A DNA stretch of 64,000 nucleotides from Acanthamoeba lenticulata (GCA_002179805.1 NAVB01000065.1:1-64000), one strand, 5' to 3'; numbered from the stretch's first letter, positions 12,164 to 25,000 are shown. Notes: generated by a model not told the origin, from the sequence alone. A program made the numbers and translations.

Positions 12164-12972
12164 GTCCGGCTTGTGTGTAAATAATTATTAAATGATTTTT
12201 CCTCATTATTATTTTTCTTCGCTGCTTGTGCAGGCTTTCTACGGCCGCTTTGGCCAAGTCGCACGGGCATTGGCGGCCACTGGTGCACAGCCAAGTGGGC
12301 ACTTCCTTGTAAGTAGCCTCCAGCTGCCTCGGCACAGACTTACTTATTCCATCAATATCCGTTCTCAGCAGCCCACTAAAGGACCTCATGTGCCTGTGCT
12401 GCGTTGACGGCAGCCTCGTCCCACAGCCGTTGGCTCCTGTCCAGGAGCACGTCGAGGTGATTACTCTTCGCCGACGTGCGGCAGGTGCATACGCCCATGA
12501 GCAAGCAGTGTTGGCTCTGCTTGAGCACTTCGAGATTACCTCCTCAGCAGCGTAGCCACGGCCAGTGCGCGCGGCTACTGGCCCTCGGTTGCGTAGGCCC
12601 AGGTTCACTCGTTCCAGCAGAAAGCAGGGTGGTTGAGCACGAGGGTTCTGCGCCACATCCGCTGCAGGTTCCAACCTTCCCGTTCTTGCTGTCGCTAAAC
12701 AAGGACGTGGAGTTCCTCCCAACTTAAAGCACGGCAGTGCCAGGGCTCGGCACCTTGTCCCCAGGTAGATGAGCCTTCAGTTGAAAAGTCACAACCTTCT
12801 TTTCTTACTTTTTGTGGTGCACCAAGAACACGTCTGCGTAACAGACCACCAGCAAGTTCAAACTGATTGGCTGATGACCTGGTTAAAAAGTTGGCCCTGG
12901 CTCTTCCCACTCTCATCAGCGAACAACAAACAACTCCAACAACACAATAACAATAACAACAACAACAACCTC
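12164..12972. other. Intergenic region between divergent genes
   Basis: About 0.8 kb separates the start of the RRM gene (minus) from the Leo-like gene (plus). A minus-strand open stretch (about 12153-12722) has no recognisable domain and unclear splice structure. A TATA-like TTAAAAAG near 12882 and a CAACAA-rich leader (12936-12970) precede the plus-strand start. Nothing else is assignable. Confidence 0.4.
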
Positions 12973-13745
12973 ATGCCTCGCCTTTTGCTCTTGGTAGCGC
13001 TCGGCCTTGCCTTGGTCGCGTGCGCTGTGGCCGATGGCTACAACTACGGCGGCCCATGCGAAGGCGGCTACTGGCCGGATGGCAAGGGCTGCTGCCCGGA
13101 CATCATCAACTACCACGGCTACTACCGCGACGGCAACAAGTGCTACCCCAAGGACGTCGGCTGCGGCGTCTTCTACGCCGACGGCTCTGGGTACGCTCAT
13201 CTTGTGGCCAAACAAGAACAACTGGACAGCAGCGGCTAACGGCCTTTCGGCTCGTTGGTAGGTGCTACCCGGACGAGAAGGGCAACTACCTGGAGGCTGG
13301 CAAGTACTGCCCGCATGAGCGCAAGTGCTACGAGCAGTGCATCCGCCCCAAGGACTACAAGACGACCACCAAGTACTACCCGCCCAAGACGACCACTGAG
13401 GACTACAAGACGACCACCAAGTACTACCCGCCCAAGACGACGACCGAAGACTACAAGACCACGACCCAGTACTACCCGCCCAAGACCACGTCGGAGGAGA
13501 ACAAGCAGTGCCCCGGCTACCAGTGGAAGGACGGCAACGGCTGCTGCCCGCGCCAGATCGGCAAGACCTGGTTCTACCGTGATGGCCGCGGCTGCTACCC
13601 CAAGGAGTTTGGCTATGGCCAGGTCCTCTACGCCGACGGCAACGGCTGCTACCCGGACTCGCACGGCAAGTACCTGCCCTCTGGCGAGTGGTGCCCCAAG
13701 GAGCGCCAGTGCTACCCCGAGTGCGATGGCAAGAGCCACTACTAG
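12973..13745 (+). CDS. Secreted tandem 8-Cys protein, Leo-like cyst-wall lectin
   Basis: Two exons (12973-13190, 13262-13745) join in frame to 233 residues. The start MPRLLLLVALGLALVACAVA is a clear signal peptide. Two homologous Cys-rich domains follow, with motifs such as DGKGCC/DGNGCC, YYRDG/FYRDG, YADGSGCYPD/YADGNGCYPD and CPHERKCYEQC/CPKERQCYPEC. Domain 1 has 9 Cys and domain 2 has 8. They are separated by three copies of a 16-residue Thr/Lys/Tyr/Pro unit. This layout matches the published Leo family of Acanthamoeba cyst-wall lectins (two 8-Cys domains, one form with a Thr/Lys/His spacer), which bind cellulose. Here the spacer carries Tyr-Pro-Pro instead of His. Domains and secretion are seen; cellulose binding is inferred from the family. 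Confidence 0.65.
13353..13496 (+). repeat. Three 48-nt in-frame repeats (Thr/Tyr/Pro spacer)
   Basis: Three consecutive 16-codon units, each close to DYKTTTKYYPPKTTTE, form the linker between the two Cys-rich domains. Synonymous differences between copies show they are not freshly duplicated. Confidence 0.85.
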
Positions 13746-13895
13746 AGAGGACCGCTACCCGGCTCTCTCCACTCGCTTCACCCTCTCAGCCCTGTAGCTG
13801 TTTCAAGCTGTTATTTACCACACAAAAAAGCATCATGACTCATCTCTGTCAACTTCTGTTTCATTGATCATCGGGAAGTGCTGAGCAGCAGCAGC

Positions 13896-14980
13896 TCAGG
13901 GAGCCGGTACGCCGCGCCTCCACGCTCGCCAGTTCTCGACGATGTCGTGCACTAGCACGGAACCGACGTAGTAGGCGTTTTTGAGCGAGGGGATGAAGCC
14001 TCCCGAGCGAGTGTTGAGCGACTGCCACGCCGTTTGGTTGGTGTGAGGTTGGTCAAAGTTGGAGGCTGTGCGAAGGACAGCGACGCGGTTAAAGTCGACG
14101 AGCCCGGCCAGGTGGCCGCGCTTGAGGGCCGTCATCGTGGCGGCGTCCTCCTGGTTGGTCATGCAGTAGTTGGCGGAGCCGTTGGTCAGGAGGGCAGCCC
14201 ACTCGTTGGCGCGCTGGCTCAGCACGGCGCCGTGCCAGTAGGTGTCAACGGCGACCGAATCGCACTGGATGACCTGAGGCGGCGCATTGGCGGGCGCGTT
14301 GGCGTAGAGGGCGCGGTAGTTGATCGCGTCGGGCGAGTCGTTGAGACGGTGAGGTCGAGGCTGCGCGTGAGCTGGAGCGCCTTCTGGAGCAATTCCTCGT
14401 TGAGCCGGTAGACCTCGGTCCCCATCCAGCGCGTGGGGAAGACGCCCGGCGGCACAGGACCGAAACCGGTCCAGCCCGAGGGCCACTCGGGGGGAGCCTC
14501 GCGCGAGTCGATGTGGTGGGCGAGGCCGAAGTCGACCACGTAGCGCGCCCACGCCGCCGTGCCCAGCGTGCCGTCGAGAGGATCCACACCGGCGATGCCC
14601 GCCACGAGGAAATAGGTGTCCGTCAGGTCGAACACGTTGCTGAACACGAGGGCCATGACCGACGTCGCGGCGTTGACGTAGGCCATGTCGGTCGTGATGG
14701 CGCAAACGTCGCTCAGGTGCGGCTCGCCGCGGGCAGGGGGCCGGCAGTGGACGACGGGAAAGCTGGGGGAAAGGCCGGGCACGGCCAGGTCCTCGGTCAG
14801 GTCCTCGTTCTGAATCCAGCGAAGGGTCTCGGCTCCGATCGGCCCGGCCGCGTCGAACATGGTGATGACAAACACCTTGACTTTGCGCGGCTTCTTGGCT
14901 TCGCTGACGTTGATTCCAGCACAGAAGAGCAGGACCAGAAGAACAACGACAACGGGGAAGCAAACCTTCTTGTGCGCCAT
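13896..14980 (-). CDS. Purine nucleoside permease (NUP) family protein, frameshifted
   Basis: About 361 residues without introns, close to the usual family length. The start MAHKKVCFPVVVVLLVLLFC is a signal or anchor sequence. Family blocks: KVFVITMFDAAGPIGAE, TTDMAYVNAATSVMAL, FDLTDTYFLVAGIAGVDP, GTLGTAAWARYVVDFGLAH, DSPDAINYRALY, NGSANYCMTNQEDAATM, and a C-terminal NAYYVGSVLVHDIVENW. NUP proteins are known in fungi and bacteria and are linked to nucleoside uptake or binding. The frame changes once near 14338-14355, between SLDLTV and NDSPDAIN, with no room for an intron, so one base is gained or lost. A TATAAAAG box lies about 90 bp upstream. The call is strong; activity depends on whether the shift is real. 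Confidence 0.75.
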
Positions 14981-15064
14981 GACCTACTCGGACCACTTGG
15001 GCGGCATGACCATGATAACACCGCCGTTGCTTCAGCCCCAGTATCAACGCGCTGGTTGCACTGA

Positions 15065-15072
15065 CTTTTATA
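15065..15072 (-). promoter_or_regulatory. TATA box of the NUP-family gene
   Basis: On the minus strand the sequence reads TATAAAAG, 85-92 bases upstream of the ATG at 14980, a suitable place for a core promoter. Confidence 0.5.
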
Positions 15073-15199
15073 GGATGGTTAATGGTGGCACTTCAGGCCT
15101 CGAGGATGGTTACAAGCCAAACGAGTACAAGCAATGTACACAATGCACAAGGTTGTGATAAAACAATTGTGTGTATTTTACCACAAAGTCCTTAGGGGC

Positions 15200-18100
15200 C
15201 AGATTGGTGGCGACGAAGACAGAGAGATGTAGAAGCGAGGAGAAGAAGGCGAGAGGGTTCGTGAATCAGGCCGCCAAGGGGGGCAGTCGCGTCACGTCTT
15301 GAGCGGCACGCCAGAAGGGCACCGCAAAAGGAACCGCGTCATCAGCACTCCCACGAGAGAGGCATCAGCGGCCGTGCGCGACCCGCATCCCCACACGAGA
15401 GCGGCTTGGGAGGACCAGAGAGCGTTGAGGCAGTGCCATGGTCCCGCCCGTCGTTGCATCACTTCCACAAACCCCTCGGAGAGAGGGCCCAAGCAGCGAG
15501 AGGATGGAGATAAAGAGAGAGCGAGAGCGAGATTGTAGAGAGGCCCGAGAGAACGGCGGCAAAGAGAGTACGGCCCGGTCGGGTGCGTAGGAGAGCGGAG
15601 AGAAGACCAGCCGGTGTGTGGATCACGGAAAGCCCCCACGAGAGCACACGCAACGGCGGCCGATAGAAAAGACAGAGAGAGAGAGAAGGCGCACGCACGT
15701 GTTATGTGGGGTGTACCCAAGAGAAGAGAGAGATGAGGAGAGAGAGAGGCGGCGCAGCGCAGCAGCTGATCACCAGAGAGAGAGAGAAGATAGAGAAAGA
15801 AGAGGAGATAGAGAAGAGAACAGTCGACCAACGGAGGAGGGGAGGTGAACCATCGAAGTGGCACGCGCGAGTACACACGAGCGAGCCCTCTCCCAGAGAC
15901 ACACTCTCCCTCACGAGACAGACAACTGAGACGGACTGACTGAACGGACGATCGCCGTGGAGACAAACAGAGACATCGAGACCTCGACTGCGAGAGAACG
16001 CGCGCGAAGACACGAGGACGAACGAAGGGCAAGCGCACGGGAGACGAGTCGCGAGCCGAGACGGACGGACGGGATGGAGATGGAGAGAGAAGAGCGAAAG
16101 AGAGGAATGGATGAACCGCGGAGAGACTAGTTATCTCGGTAGAACCGGACGGAAAGAGATGCGCGCGAGATGCTGCTGCTGCTGCTGATCGGCCTTATCT
16201 GTAGAGTGGAGAAGAAGAGGGCCACGCGAAGACGAAGGAGGAGCGGACGGACGGACGGACGCCAAAACGAGGAGCCGAACGAGGCGGGTGGGGAGCAGGA
16301 GAGGAGTAGATGGAGAGCGCTAGCAACGAGAGGGCGGCGAACACGAGAGAGAAGAAGAGACACGATATGACGATTTGAAAAAACGAATCGAGGCGGCCGA
16401 GCGCTCGTGTGTTGTATGGAAGGATGATGGAGATCTGGTGAGAGGTGCCTAAAGCAGGCTCGCGAGCCGTACGTGCAGGTCTCTCCCGTCCTTTCTCGCT
16501 CTCTATAATCATCTGAAGAGTATCTCTATCACAGACGACGGGTGGGGGAATCGAGAGAAGAGCAGCAGGCGCGAAACGATGGAGAGAGAGAGATATGTAA
16601 AAAGAGGTGAACGTAGAGAGAGGCGTGCGACGGCCAACGCGAGCTCTAGAAACTCTCTCGTCGAGGCGACTGCAGTCGGGCGGGAAACCAGCTCGAGCCA
16701 CGAGATCATCCTCTCCTGAGCCAGACTGCGCGTGTATACGGAGGAGAAGGCACGTCGACGAGGGGAGAACGAAGAGAGAAGAAGACGGAAGAACCCCCGG
16801 GGTGAAGAAGAACGAAAACGCGCGGCGACAGAGCGAGAAAATAGAAGACGAGAGAGCGCGGGAGAAGGAAGCGTATGTCTGGCGGTGCGTTGTGCGCGGC
16901 GCTGGACCGAACGCGTCAGCAGCTCGCGATCAGCTGGGACGGGTGTCGGAGAAACTGTGCTTGCGTAGAGAGAAGAAGAGAGAGAGAAAGAGAAGAGAAG
17001 CAGCCGAGAGCGAGAAGAAAGAGGAAGCGAATGGAACGCGCGCGGATGAGAAGCCGGAATAAGAAGGTCGCGAGCGAGAGAAATGGTGCGACGGGTTGCT
17101 TAACGAGAGAGAGAGAGAGAGAAATAGAGAGAAGAGGAAGGAGTGTGCGTGATTCTCTCGCGAGATGATTGCAGCTCGACAAGCGGAAGAAGTTCTGAGA
17201 GATAGAGGAGCGCCCCGTTAGAATCCACAACGTGAGCGTGGGTTTGAGGAGAGGGCGGTACCGTCACAACAAGGCCGGTGCTTGCTCTTGAGGTCGCTCA
17301 GGGTGCACGGGACAAGTCTTAGTGCTCGCGACAGGGCAGCAGCTGGAGCTCTGGGCCAGACTGGTCCACCACAAGACTCCTCTCCGAGGGGGATGCACAT
17401 GCGGGATGGCGGGGACAAAACTGGGAGGCGGCGAAAGCGGGGCGTGCGAATCCGGGGCTAAAGCCTCCAAGAGAACGAAAGGCGGCGAACGTTGAAACTG
17501 AGAGTGCGCGGCGGAGAGTGCGAGAGAGAGACAGAACCCAACGTGCGATGTCCACGACGAAGGCAACCGGAAGAGTGCGCCGTGCAAAAGGTCAATCCCC
17601 GCTGAGGACGAAATCCCTGAAGGCATAGAGAAGCGCGGCGCGAAGACCCGGAAGATCCAAGAAGAGAGAGAGAGGAGACAAAGAGCGCGAAAGAGAGCGA
17701 GCAAGGAACCCGGGAGTAGTCGAAGGGACGGTGATGCTAGCCCCGAGAGAAAAGCTGGCTCATGATTCGATCGATGCCTAGAAGCCGAGGGGTGGATGAA
17801 CCGCGAATCGAAGAGCCGAGACGAGCATTGAGAGACGCAATCTGTTCGAAGGAAGAGAACGGCCTGACGAAACGAAGAAAGCGCACGAGAGGCGAGCCGA
17901 AGAAATCAAGAGAGCCCCTAAAAGGACGCCACCCAGGGGAGAACCGAGAAATGCGCGACGGCGATCGTAGAGAGAGAAGGCCTGAAACCGTCAAGGCGGA
18001 GCGAACGGGAACTGGGAAAGCGGAACGTGGACTCGAAGCGTCTCCGAACTGAACTGACTGCGCAGCGAGGGAAATGATGATGGGAAGAGCAGGCAAGAAT

Positions 18101-18520
18101 AGAGAGATACAGAGGGCTTCTCGATCGAGGTGTGTAGTCGTGCTGTTAGGTCTTCTTGGGCGGTGAATTCGAGTCTCAGCGAACCTTGGGCGTAGAGAAG
18201 GACTCCCCCATACGAAACGTGTGTGTGACACCCTCTAGGTCATCCTGCAGGATGGGATCCCAACCAAACGACCTAGCTCCCGAAGAAGAGAAGCGGACGT
18301 GCGGTGATATCACGTCTACGGCGGAGTCGAGGGTCAAAGGCTACCGTCAGCAGAGGCCAGACGTCGATCGACTTGGCTAAGCCCGGTCTCCAAGCTCTCC
18401 GGCGAGGGTACTCTGCGCGAACGTCGAACAGGCCTAGGCACGGTGTGTCGTGATGGGGGTAGTGGCGACGGGGAGGGAGAGGGACGCGAGGGGCCATTTC
18501 AGTTTACACCGCATAGCCGC
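15200..18520. other. GA-rich gene-poor tract
   Basis: Over 3 kb the plus strand is dominated by GA, GAGA, AGAAG and CGAGAG runs, giving Arg/Glu-rich or Ser/Leu/Phe-rich shadow frames with no domain, no convincing signal peptide and none of the splice structure of neighbouring genes. Short words recur (GGATGAACCGCG near 16110 and 17794) but I see no tandem array and no long terminal repeats. The skew could reflect a non-coding transcript, a structural element, or old GA expansion. It differs sharply from every other intergenic stretch here. Confidence 0.5.
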
Positions 18521-19083
18521 CAGGGGTAGCAAAACGTGGCGGAGATGGAAGGGGGTGAAGATGGAAAAGGCGTGTCATCTCCGGAGAATCGGCTGAGCTT
18601 CGTCCACAGCTTCATCGTTGAACGGAAAACAGCTTCCTGCTGATCGAACAGTCGAAGATAAGCTGGATGGAACCTCGATCGTGCACGAGGGAGGAAGATA
18701 AATCCGATCCGAACCTCGTGTCATGCATGGTTGTAGCTCACAGGTGTAGGTTGGTGTTGTACGTCGTTTTTACCCAGGCATGGCTTGTTGTTGCTGAAGC
18801 TTGGTTTGGTTGTTGTTCGGTTGTGTGAAGCTCAGTTTGGCTTTGGGGCTGGAGCACCAGAAGCTGCGATTTTTCTGCGACTGCCGCTGGTTGTGATTGG
18901 CCCAAGTTGTGCTGTCGACACGTCACGAGATTCTATCTCCTTTTACTTTTCAATTTTTTCGTCTAATCGTTGTCTGCATTTCGTGAAAACTGGCGTGGCG
19001 CGCTTCGCATTGTTCGCGACAGAAGAAGCACCAGTTCGAATCTCGGTGCAACCAATAAATAAAAAATAACAAGGCCGGACGGA
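18521..19083. other. Intergenic, no gene seen
   Basis: Ordinary composition resumes. A pol III-like pair of motifs occurs near 18991-19047 (TGGCGTGG, then GTTCGAATC) followed by an A-rich tail, but no cloverleaf folds. Nothing else is assignable. Confidence 0.3.
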
Positions 19084-22000
19084 TCAGAAGACGGTCTGCT
19101 CGAGCATCCAAGCGTGTGGGCTCGCGAGAATGGCGTCAAGATCGAAGCCTTTGGACTCGAGCAATGCGATCCACTCCATCTTGAACTCTATGCGCAGCTC
19201 GTTCATCAGGAAGTCATGCCGCGTCCCGTGCACTGTACATTGTTCAATGAGGTCTTCAAGTGTTCTTCTCAGTAGAAACAAAGAAGAGAGCAAAACCACG
19301 AACCGATATCAAAGAAGTGGGCGAGCTTGTGGACGAAGAGGCCATAGAAGTAGCAGTAGGCAAAGGCCGATGGGTCGGTGGTGAGGTCGCGCACGCCGTG
19401 GCGCGCGGCGTGCTCCTCGAGCGGGTGGATATTGAACAGGAGACGCTGCTCGACGAAGCGGCTGACGGCGTCGCGCTGGTAGAAGAGGCACACAAAGTAG
19501 GCCTCGTAGTCAAACACGCGGGCCACGTCGCGCAGCACCGCCACGGCCTGTCGGGCCAGCGCCAGCCGCTTCTCCGTCACGGGCTCCGTCCGCGTGTGGA
19601 AGAAGGCCACCTCCTCGATGTTGCCCCACCGCACGATGTCGTATCCTGCACACACGCATGTGTGTCATGCGTTATGTGCGTTGGACCGAGGTAAGATCAA
19701 GGCTGGGACGTACCAGGACGAATGCCCTTGCGGACCCGCTTGACGATGGCCTTGCCCAGGGCGCGGTCCGTGTGCTCGACGACCTCGATAAAGTCATCGA
19801 CGCCGGTCGGCTCGGGCTCCAGCTTCGGCGTCTTGGCCTTGATCTGTTTGGTTCGGCCCGTCCGCCCGGTCATGCGTTACATTGTCGTCGGACATAAAGA
19901 AGCTGCACAGGTGAGTGGGACACACCTGCTCGGCGAGGGCGTACTCCTTGGCCCAGTGATCGGGGTCAACGGGTTCAATCCGGATGAGCTCGACTTGGTT
20001 GGCGGAGCCGCCATTTTCCGCGCTTGATTCGTCCTGATGGGAATCGTCGTCGTGTTCATCGTCGGTGATGAGGCGTCGCTTGTGTCCGGCCTCGAGCTCC
20101 TGCTTGCGCCGCTCACGCTCCTCGGCCCGTCGCTGCTGGAGCGACTTGAGTTTGGCCAGCTGACCCTCATGCACTCTGTTCCGCCCATCGCCCATCGATT
20201 GGCGCCACCGTCAAACAAAGAACGAAAAAGAATGAAGTGCGGCTCGGGAGGGGGGGGGGAGCAAGACGTACCGCTGGGTTTCGCCAGATGAAGAGGCGAG
20301 GACGAGCCAGTGGTCATCGTCCAAGCGACACTGGACTTCGGCGTGCAAAAAGGCCCTGTTGGGGCCAGCCAGACCCACCTTGTCCCCGGGCTTGAAGTCC
20401 TTGTCGGCTGCGAGAAATGCGCGAGAAACATCGAGTGAGAAGATGGAGAGGATTGTGAAAGGATTGAGGGAAGGATGAGAACCAGAGTCCAGGAGGTCGG
20501 TTTCTTCGGACGAGAGCGGGAGGCCGAGGCGGTTGGACCCGGCATTCCCCTCTTCGTCGACGACAAACGAGATCTGCAGGATGTTGAGGGTGACCGCAAT
20601 GGACTCGGCCTCCTCGCAGTCCAAAATCGCGCACAGGGGCTGCATGTTTCTGCGTTCATCCCCAAAAGATATTCGGGTTAAATAAATCAAAAAATACATG
20701 ACAATAACCTGAATAAATGGCAGATAAATAAAGAAATCGATTAAAAAACCTAAAATGAAGGGAAGCGCACTTGAGGGGGTCAAAGAGGAAGTGGTTGATC
20801 TGATTGGCGAGGTGGGTGAGGAGCATCTGCGGCGAGAAGGGCGTGGCCAAATACACGCGCAGCTGCTCGACATCGAGCACTGACAGCGAGCCCATCCCGC
20901 CGCCCCCACTGCCTTCGGCCGCCGTCACGTCGGCCCCAGTCTCGCGCCAGATCAGCTGCAGGGCGGCCCACACAAACGCACGCGTCAGCTCCTCGCGTCA
21001 TTGAGCGCAGCAGAGGAAGAAGGCACGCACGCGAGTCTGGAGGGCGGTGGCGGGGACGATGCGGAGACGACGGAGCTGGGCCAGTCGCTCGAGCCGCTGT
21101 GCGCGCTTCTGCTGGGCCTCTGTCGCCGCTCCGTCGGCCTCGTCTGCCCGGGCCTCGGGCCCCGCCTCGCGCCGCCGGCTCGACCCAGGCCGCGAAAGCG
21201 GTTGCCGCGATGACTGTTGCTGTTGCTGGTCCTGCCCGTGCTCGTGCGACATCAGCCGCATCACGCCTGAAGAAAACAAGGGAATGTGAGGAATGCGCAA
21301 GCTTAGCTCGAACAGATGTCGCTCGGACCTCGGCGGAACTCGTCGGCGGCGAGATTGGACTGCCAGCGCGCGACATCGGCCGCATGGCGGTCGCTGGGGA
21401 CGAGCTTGTGGCGAGGATCGATCTCTTCCCGCACCATCAGGCTCAGCAACCTTGCCCCCCACAAACGTCAGTGCCAATTTATGTCGACCGCGCAGAAGTG
21501 AGGCTTGTGGGAGGGATGATGTACCGGACGCCAAAGAAGCGGGCAGTCTCGTTGGGCACGTTGGGATGCACGATGGGGATCGCCACCTCGCCTGCGCCAA
21601 ATTCACCGCCGAACGATGACGTCAGCATCACCGAGACGGGCAACGACAGAGACTGAAGACAAACCAGAAGGTCGGACGAGGGCGATCCGGCCCTTGAGCC
21701 ACGGCGTGTCGAAGAGGAACAGATCGGCCGGCCGGCGCAGCACGCCGCGCTCGTCCGGCAGCCGAACGTCTTGCTGCAGCCGCGCGCGGAGGGCCTCCAC
21801 GGCCGCGTTGTCGCTGCCCGCGGGAGGTTCCGCGGCGCCGTGCACGAGCACGCGGCGCGCGTGAGTGTGGATGAGCCCCAGCAGCATGAGTACGTGGGCC
21901 AGCGCGTCGGGGGAGGCCAGCGGCCGCGCGGCGGGCCCATCTGAACCCGATTCGGCGACGATCCGGCGGAGGGCTTCGAGGGCGCAGTCGAGGCCGGGCA

Positions 22001-25000
22001 CGTCGGCGACGCCAAACGCGTCGAGCAGAAAGTCGTAGCCATGGGCGAGCCAAGCCGGCACGCGGTAGATCAGGCCCGGCACCTCGACCTCGGCCTCGTG
22101 GAACAGCTGCGCCGGCGCCACGAACTGCAGCACGCCGTGGCGGTGGTCCTCGTGGTGGTGATGACGCGGCTGGGCGCCGTCCGAGTCCTGAACGACGACG
22201 CGGTAGAGCCAGGGCGTGTCGCGACCCAAGAGGGACTCGGCCAGCGTGCGGCGCAGCTTCTCGCTCTCGCCGCAGCAGCGGTCCAGGTAGCGGTAGACGT
22301 CGCGAAAGGCGCCCAGCACGCGCTCGCTGAGGCGCTTGGCAGCCGCGTCCGGCCCGGCCACGTACACACGCGCGCCGTCGTGGGCGCGGATGAGGAAGTG
22401 CAGGTGGCGCACGACGTAGTCGAGGCCCGACGAGGCGTAGAGCGTGGAGACCATGCGGAGCCGGCGGCGGAGCGGGTAGGGCGGGGCGAGGGCCTCCTCG
22501 AGCACAGGCGCCTGCGACCACAGGAGCTCAAAGTCCCAGTAGTCGGCCGTCTCTGCGAACCGGTAGAACGGCCGCTTGGCGTAGGCCGTCTCCTGCCGCA
22601 CCTCCATGCACGGCACAAACTCGATCTCGCGCAGCTTGGCCCAGAACTCGCCGTCCTCGGTGTCCGGCGTCGCCACGTCATTGCCGGTCGACGACGACGC
22701 GGGCTTGTTCATGGCGTTGTTCGCCGACATGAAGTCGTTGTAGTGCTCATTGAGGTACTGGATGAGCTGCACGGCCCGGAGGCGCGCTGCGCTCAGGTCG
22801 GCCCCCGGAGGCGCCTCGGCAGCCAGCCGGGCCACTTCGGCGGCGAAGCCCAGGAAGAGCGGCGCGTCGACCCGGTAGACGAGGCCGAGACGGCGGTAGA
22901 ACAGGAGCCGGTCCTCGGGCGCCGCGGCGTAGGCCGCGGTCGGGAGGACCCATTCGGCGCGCACGGCGCGGAGCAGCGGCACCGCCGGGTCGACAAAGGC
23001 CGACACCGGGTGGAAGCCGCCGTCGCGTCCTGTCGCCCGCGGGCGGCGTCAGTTGCGCCACATGGCAGGGGCGGCTGAAGTACGAAGGGAAATGGCGAGT
23101 ATGCGTACCGCGGAGAAGGGGCAGGCGAGCGAGGGCGTCGAGGAAGCCTGGATGCTCGCCTACGAGCTGCTCCAGATGCACGCGGATGTCCTCCAGGTGG
23201 TGAAAGATCTCCTGCTCGACGACGTCTGTCTCGCCTTTGTGGCTGACGGCGGACCCGCGCTGAGACCCGACCCGCGCGGCGATAGCCGGGAAGACAAAGT
23301 CGACGTAGAGCGAGGCGCGGGACAGGGGCCGGACGCCCAGCCGACCATACAGCGCGTCAAGCGACTTGGACGCCAGGAGGAAGGCCAGGCCACCGCCCAG
23401 GAAGCCGCGGCCGGGCGGCAGCACGAAGTCCTCGGGCAGCGTGTACCACTTGTTCGTTGGTGCCGCACCGGCGCCGACCAGCAGGCTCGTGTAGCTCGTG
23501 GTCTTGGCCTCAGCCATAGCAGCGGCTCGCCCGCTGACGGCAGTCCCGGCGGCGGCGGAGATGTTGATCGTGGGGAAGAGCGGGAGGGCGCGCAGCTTGT
23601 CGAGGTCGTCGTCGGCCAGGCCGTCAGCGCCACGGGCGATGTAGTGGAGCAGCAGGCCTCGCTCGCCCGGGGCGAGCCCATCGAACCCGCCACCACCGCG
23701 GGCGCTGAGATGGTGGAGAGCCGTGACGAGACTCTTGGGCGAGAGGCGCATCATGCGGTCGAGCACGGCCTGGGGCACGCGGCCGCGGCTCACGACATCG
23801 ATCTCGACAGCGTCGGTGACGTGCGGGTAGTTGAGCCGCCGCTCGAGCACATGAAACACGGCCCGCTCGCCGACGTCGTCTTCAGGGCCAGCGCCCGACT
23901 GGGGCGCCACCGCCGCAGGTAACGGGTGGAGATCGACGTGGTTGAAAGTCAGCGGCAGGAGCTTGAGCGATGCGAGGTGGCCGTCGCGCACGGGCAGAAG
24001 TGGCCACTCGCCAAAGGCGTCCAGGAAGCGCTCGACAAAAGCGCGCCCGTTGTCGTCCGCGTGGCGGCGCTCGTCCTCCTCCTGGGCCCGCACAAAGGCC
24101 CAGAAGTGCTCGACCCACTCGCGCACGCTGGCGCCGCCGCAATCGCGCCACGGCAGACGCTCGAGGCTGCGCCAGGCCAGCGGCAGCATGCGGCCCTCGT
24201 TGAGCAGCCGGCCGAGCAGGGCCAGGTCGAGCGGCCGCACGCCCACGGCCTCTTGGAACGGCCCATAGCGGAGCTCGCCGACTTGGCGGGCGAGCTCCAT
24301 GTGGACGACGAGAAAGGCGCAGTTGCGGAGGAGGACGTGGGCCATGTCGCGCGTCCGCTTCGAGGCGCACAGCACGGCACCGCTGCCGCCGTTGGCAAAC
24401 GTCGAGCACTCGCCCGAGGCCAGGCAAAGCAGCGGAAGGCGGTCCACATACTCGGCTGTGTAGTCGTTCTGGCCCTCAACTGGTTGTCCGCCGGCCGCGC
24501 AGGGAGATCGTGTGAGCCGTGAGCCGAGCATGGCCTCGACCAAGACGTCGGCGAGCGGGCGTACCTTTGCCGAGCGGGTTGTAGGGCCCAATGTCGGAGA
24601 GGGCGTACTTGAGCAGCGCGATGGCCTCGGGCACACCCACGCGCGCGGCCTCGAGCGAGGGAAAGTTCCCGATCGGGTAGCGCCCCGGCGGCGAGCCCAC
24701 CTTGCCCTGCTGCCGCAGCGTCTCCACTGCGCGCGTCGTCGTCAGAAGCCCAGCAGCGGCTGGTCACAAGGCTGCTGGTGGGGCACGGACCCTTTTGACG
24801 GTAGAACTGGCGGACAAAGGCCGGGGCGAGGCGCCGCACGGACTTGAGGCCGGCCTCGACAAACTCGTCGTGAATGGCCATCGGGGCGCTCACCAGCGGG
24901 CAGCGGTCGAGCAGGAGGCAGGCGACGACGAGGTCCACGAGGGGCGACTGGGTCGGCCCGTACTTGAGCGAGCGGCGCGCGCTCTTGCACGCCGGCCCGC

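Noticed and set aside
12153..12722. 190-codon minus-strand open frame
   Set aside because: Overlaps the start of the RRM gene, shows no domain, and better local peptides fall in other frames without consistent splice sites.
15292..18231. Many Arg/Glu-rich or Ser/Leu-rich open frames on both strands
   Set aside because: They are translations of GA-rich simple sequence; none has a domain or conserved pattern.
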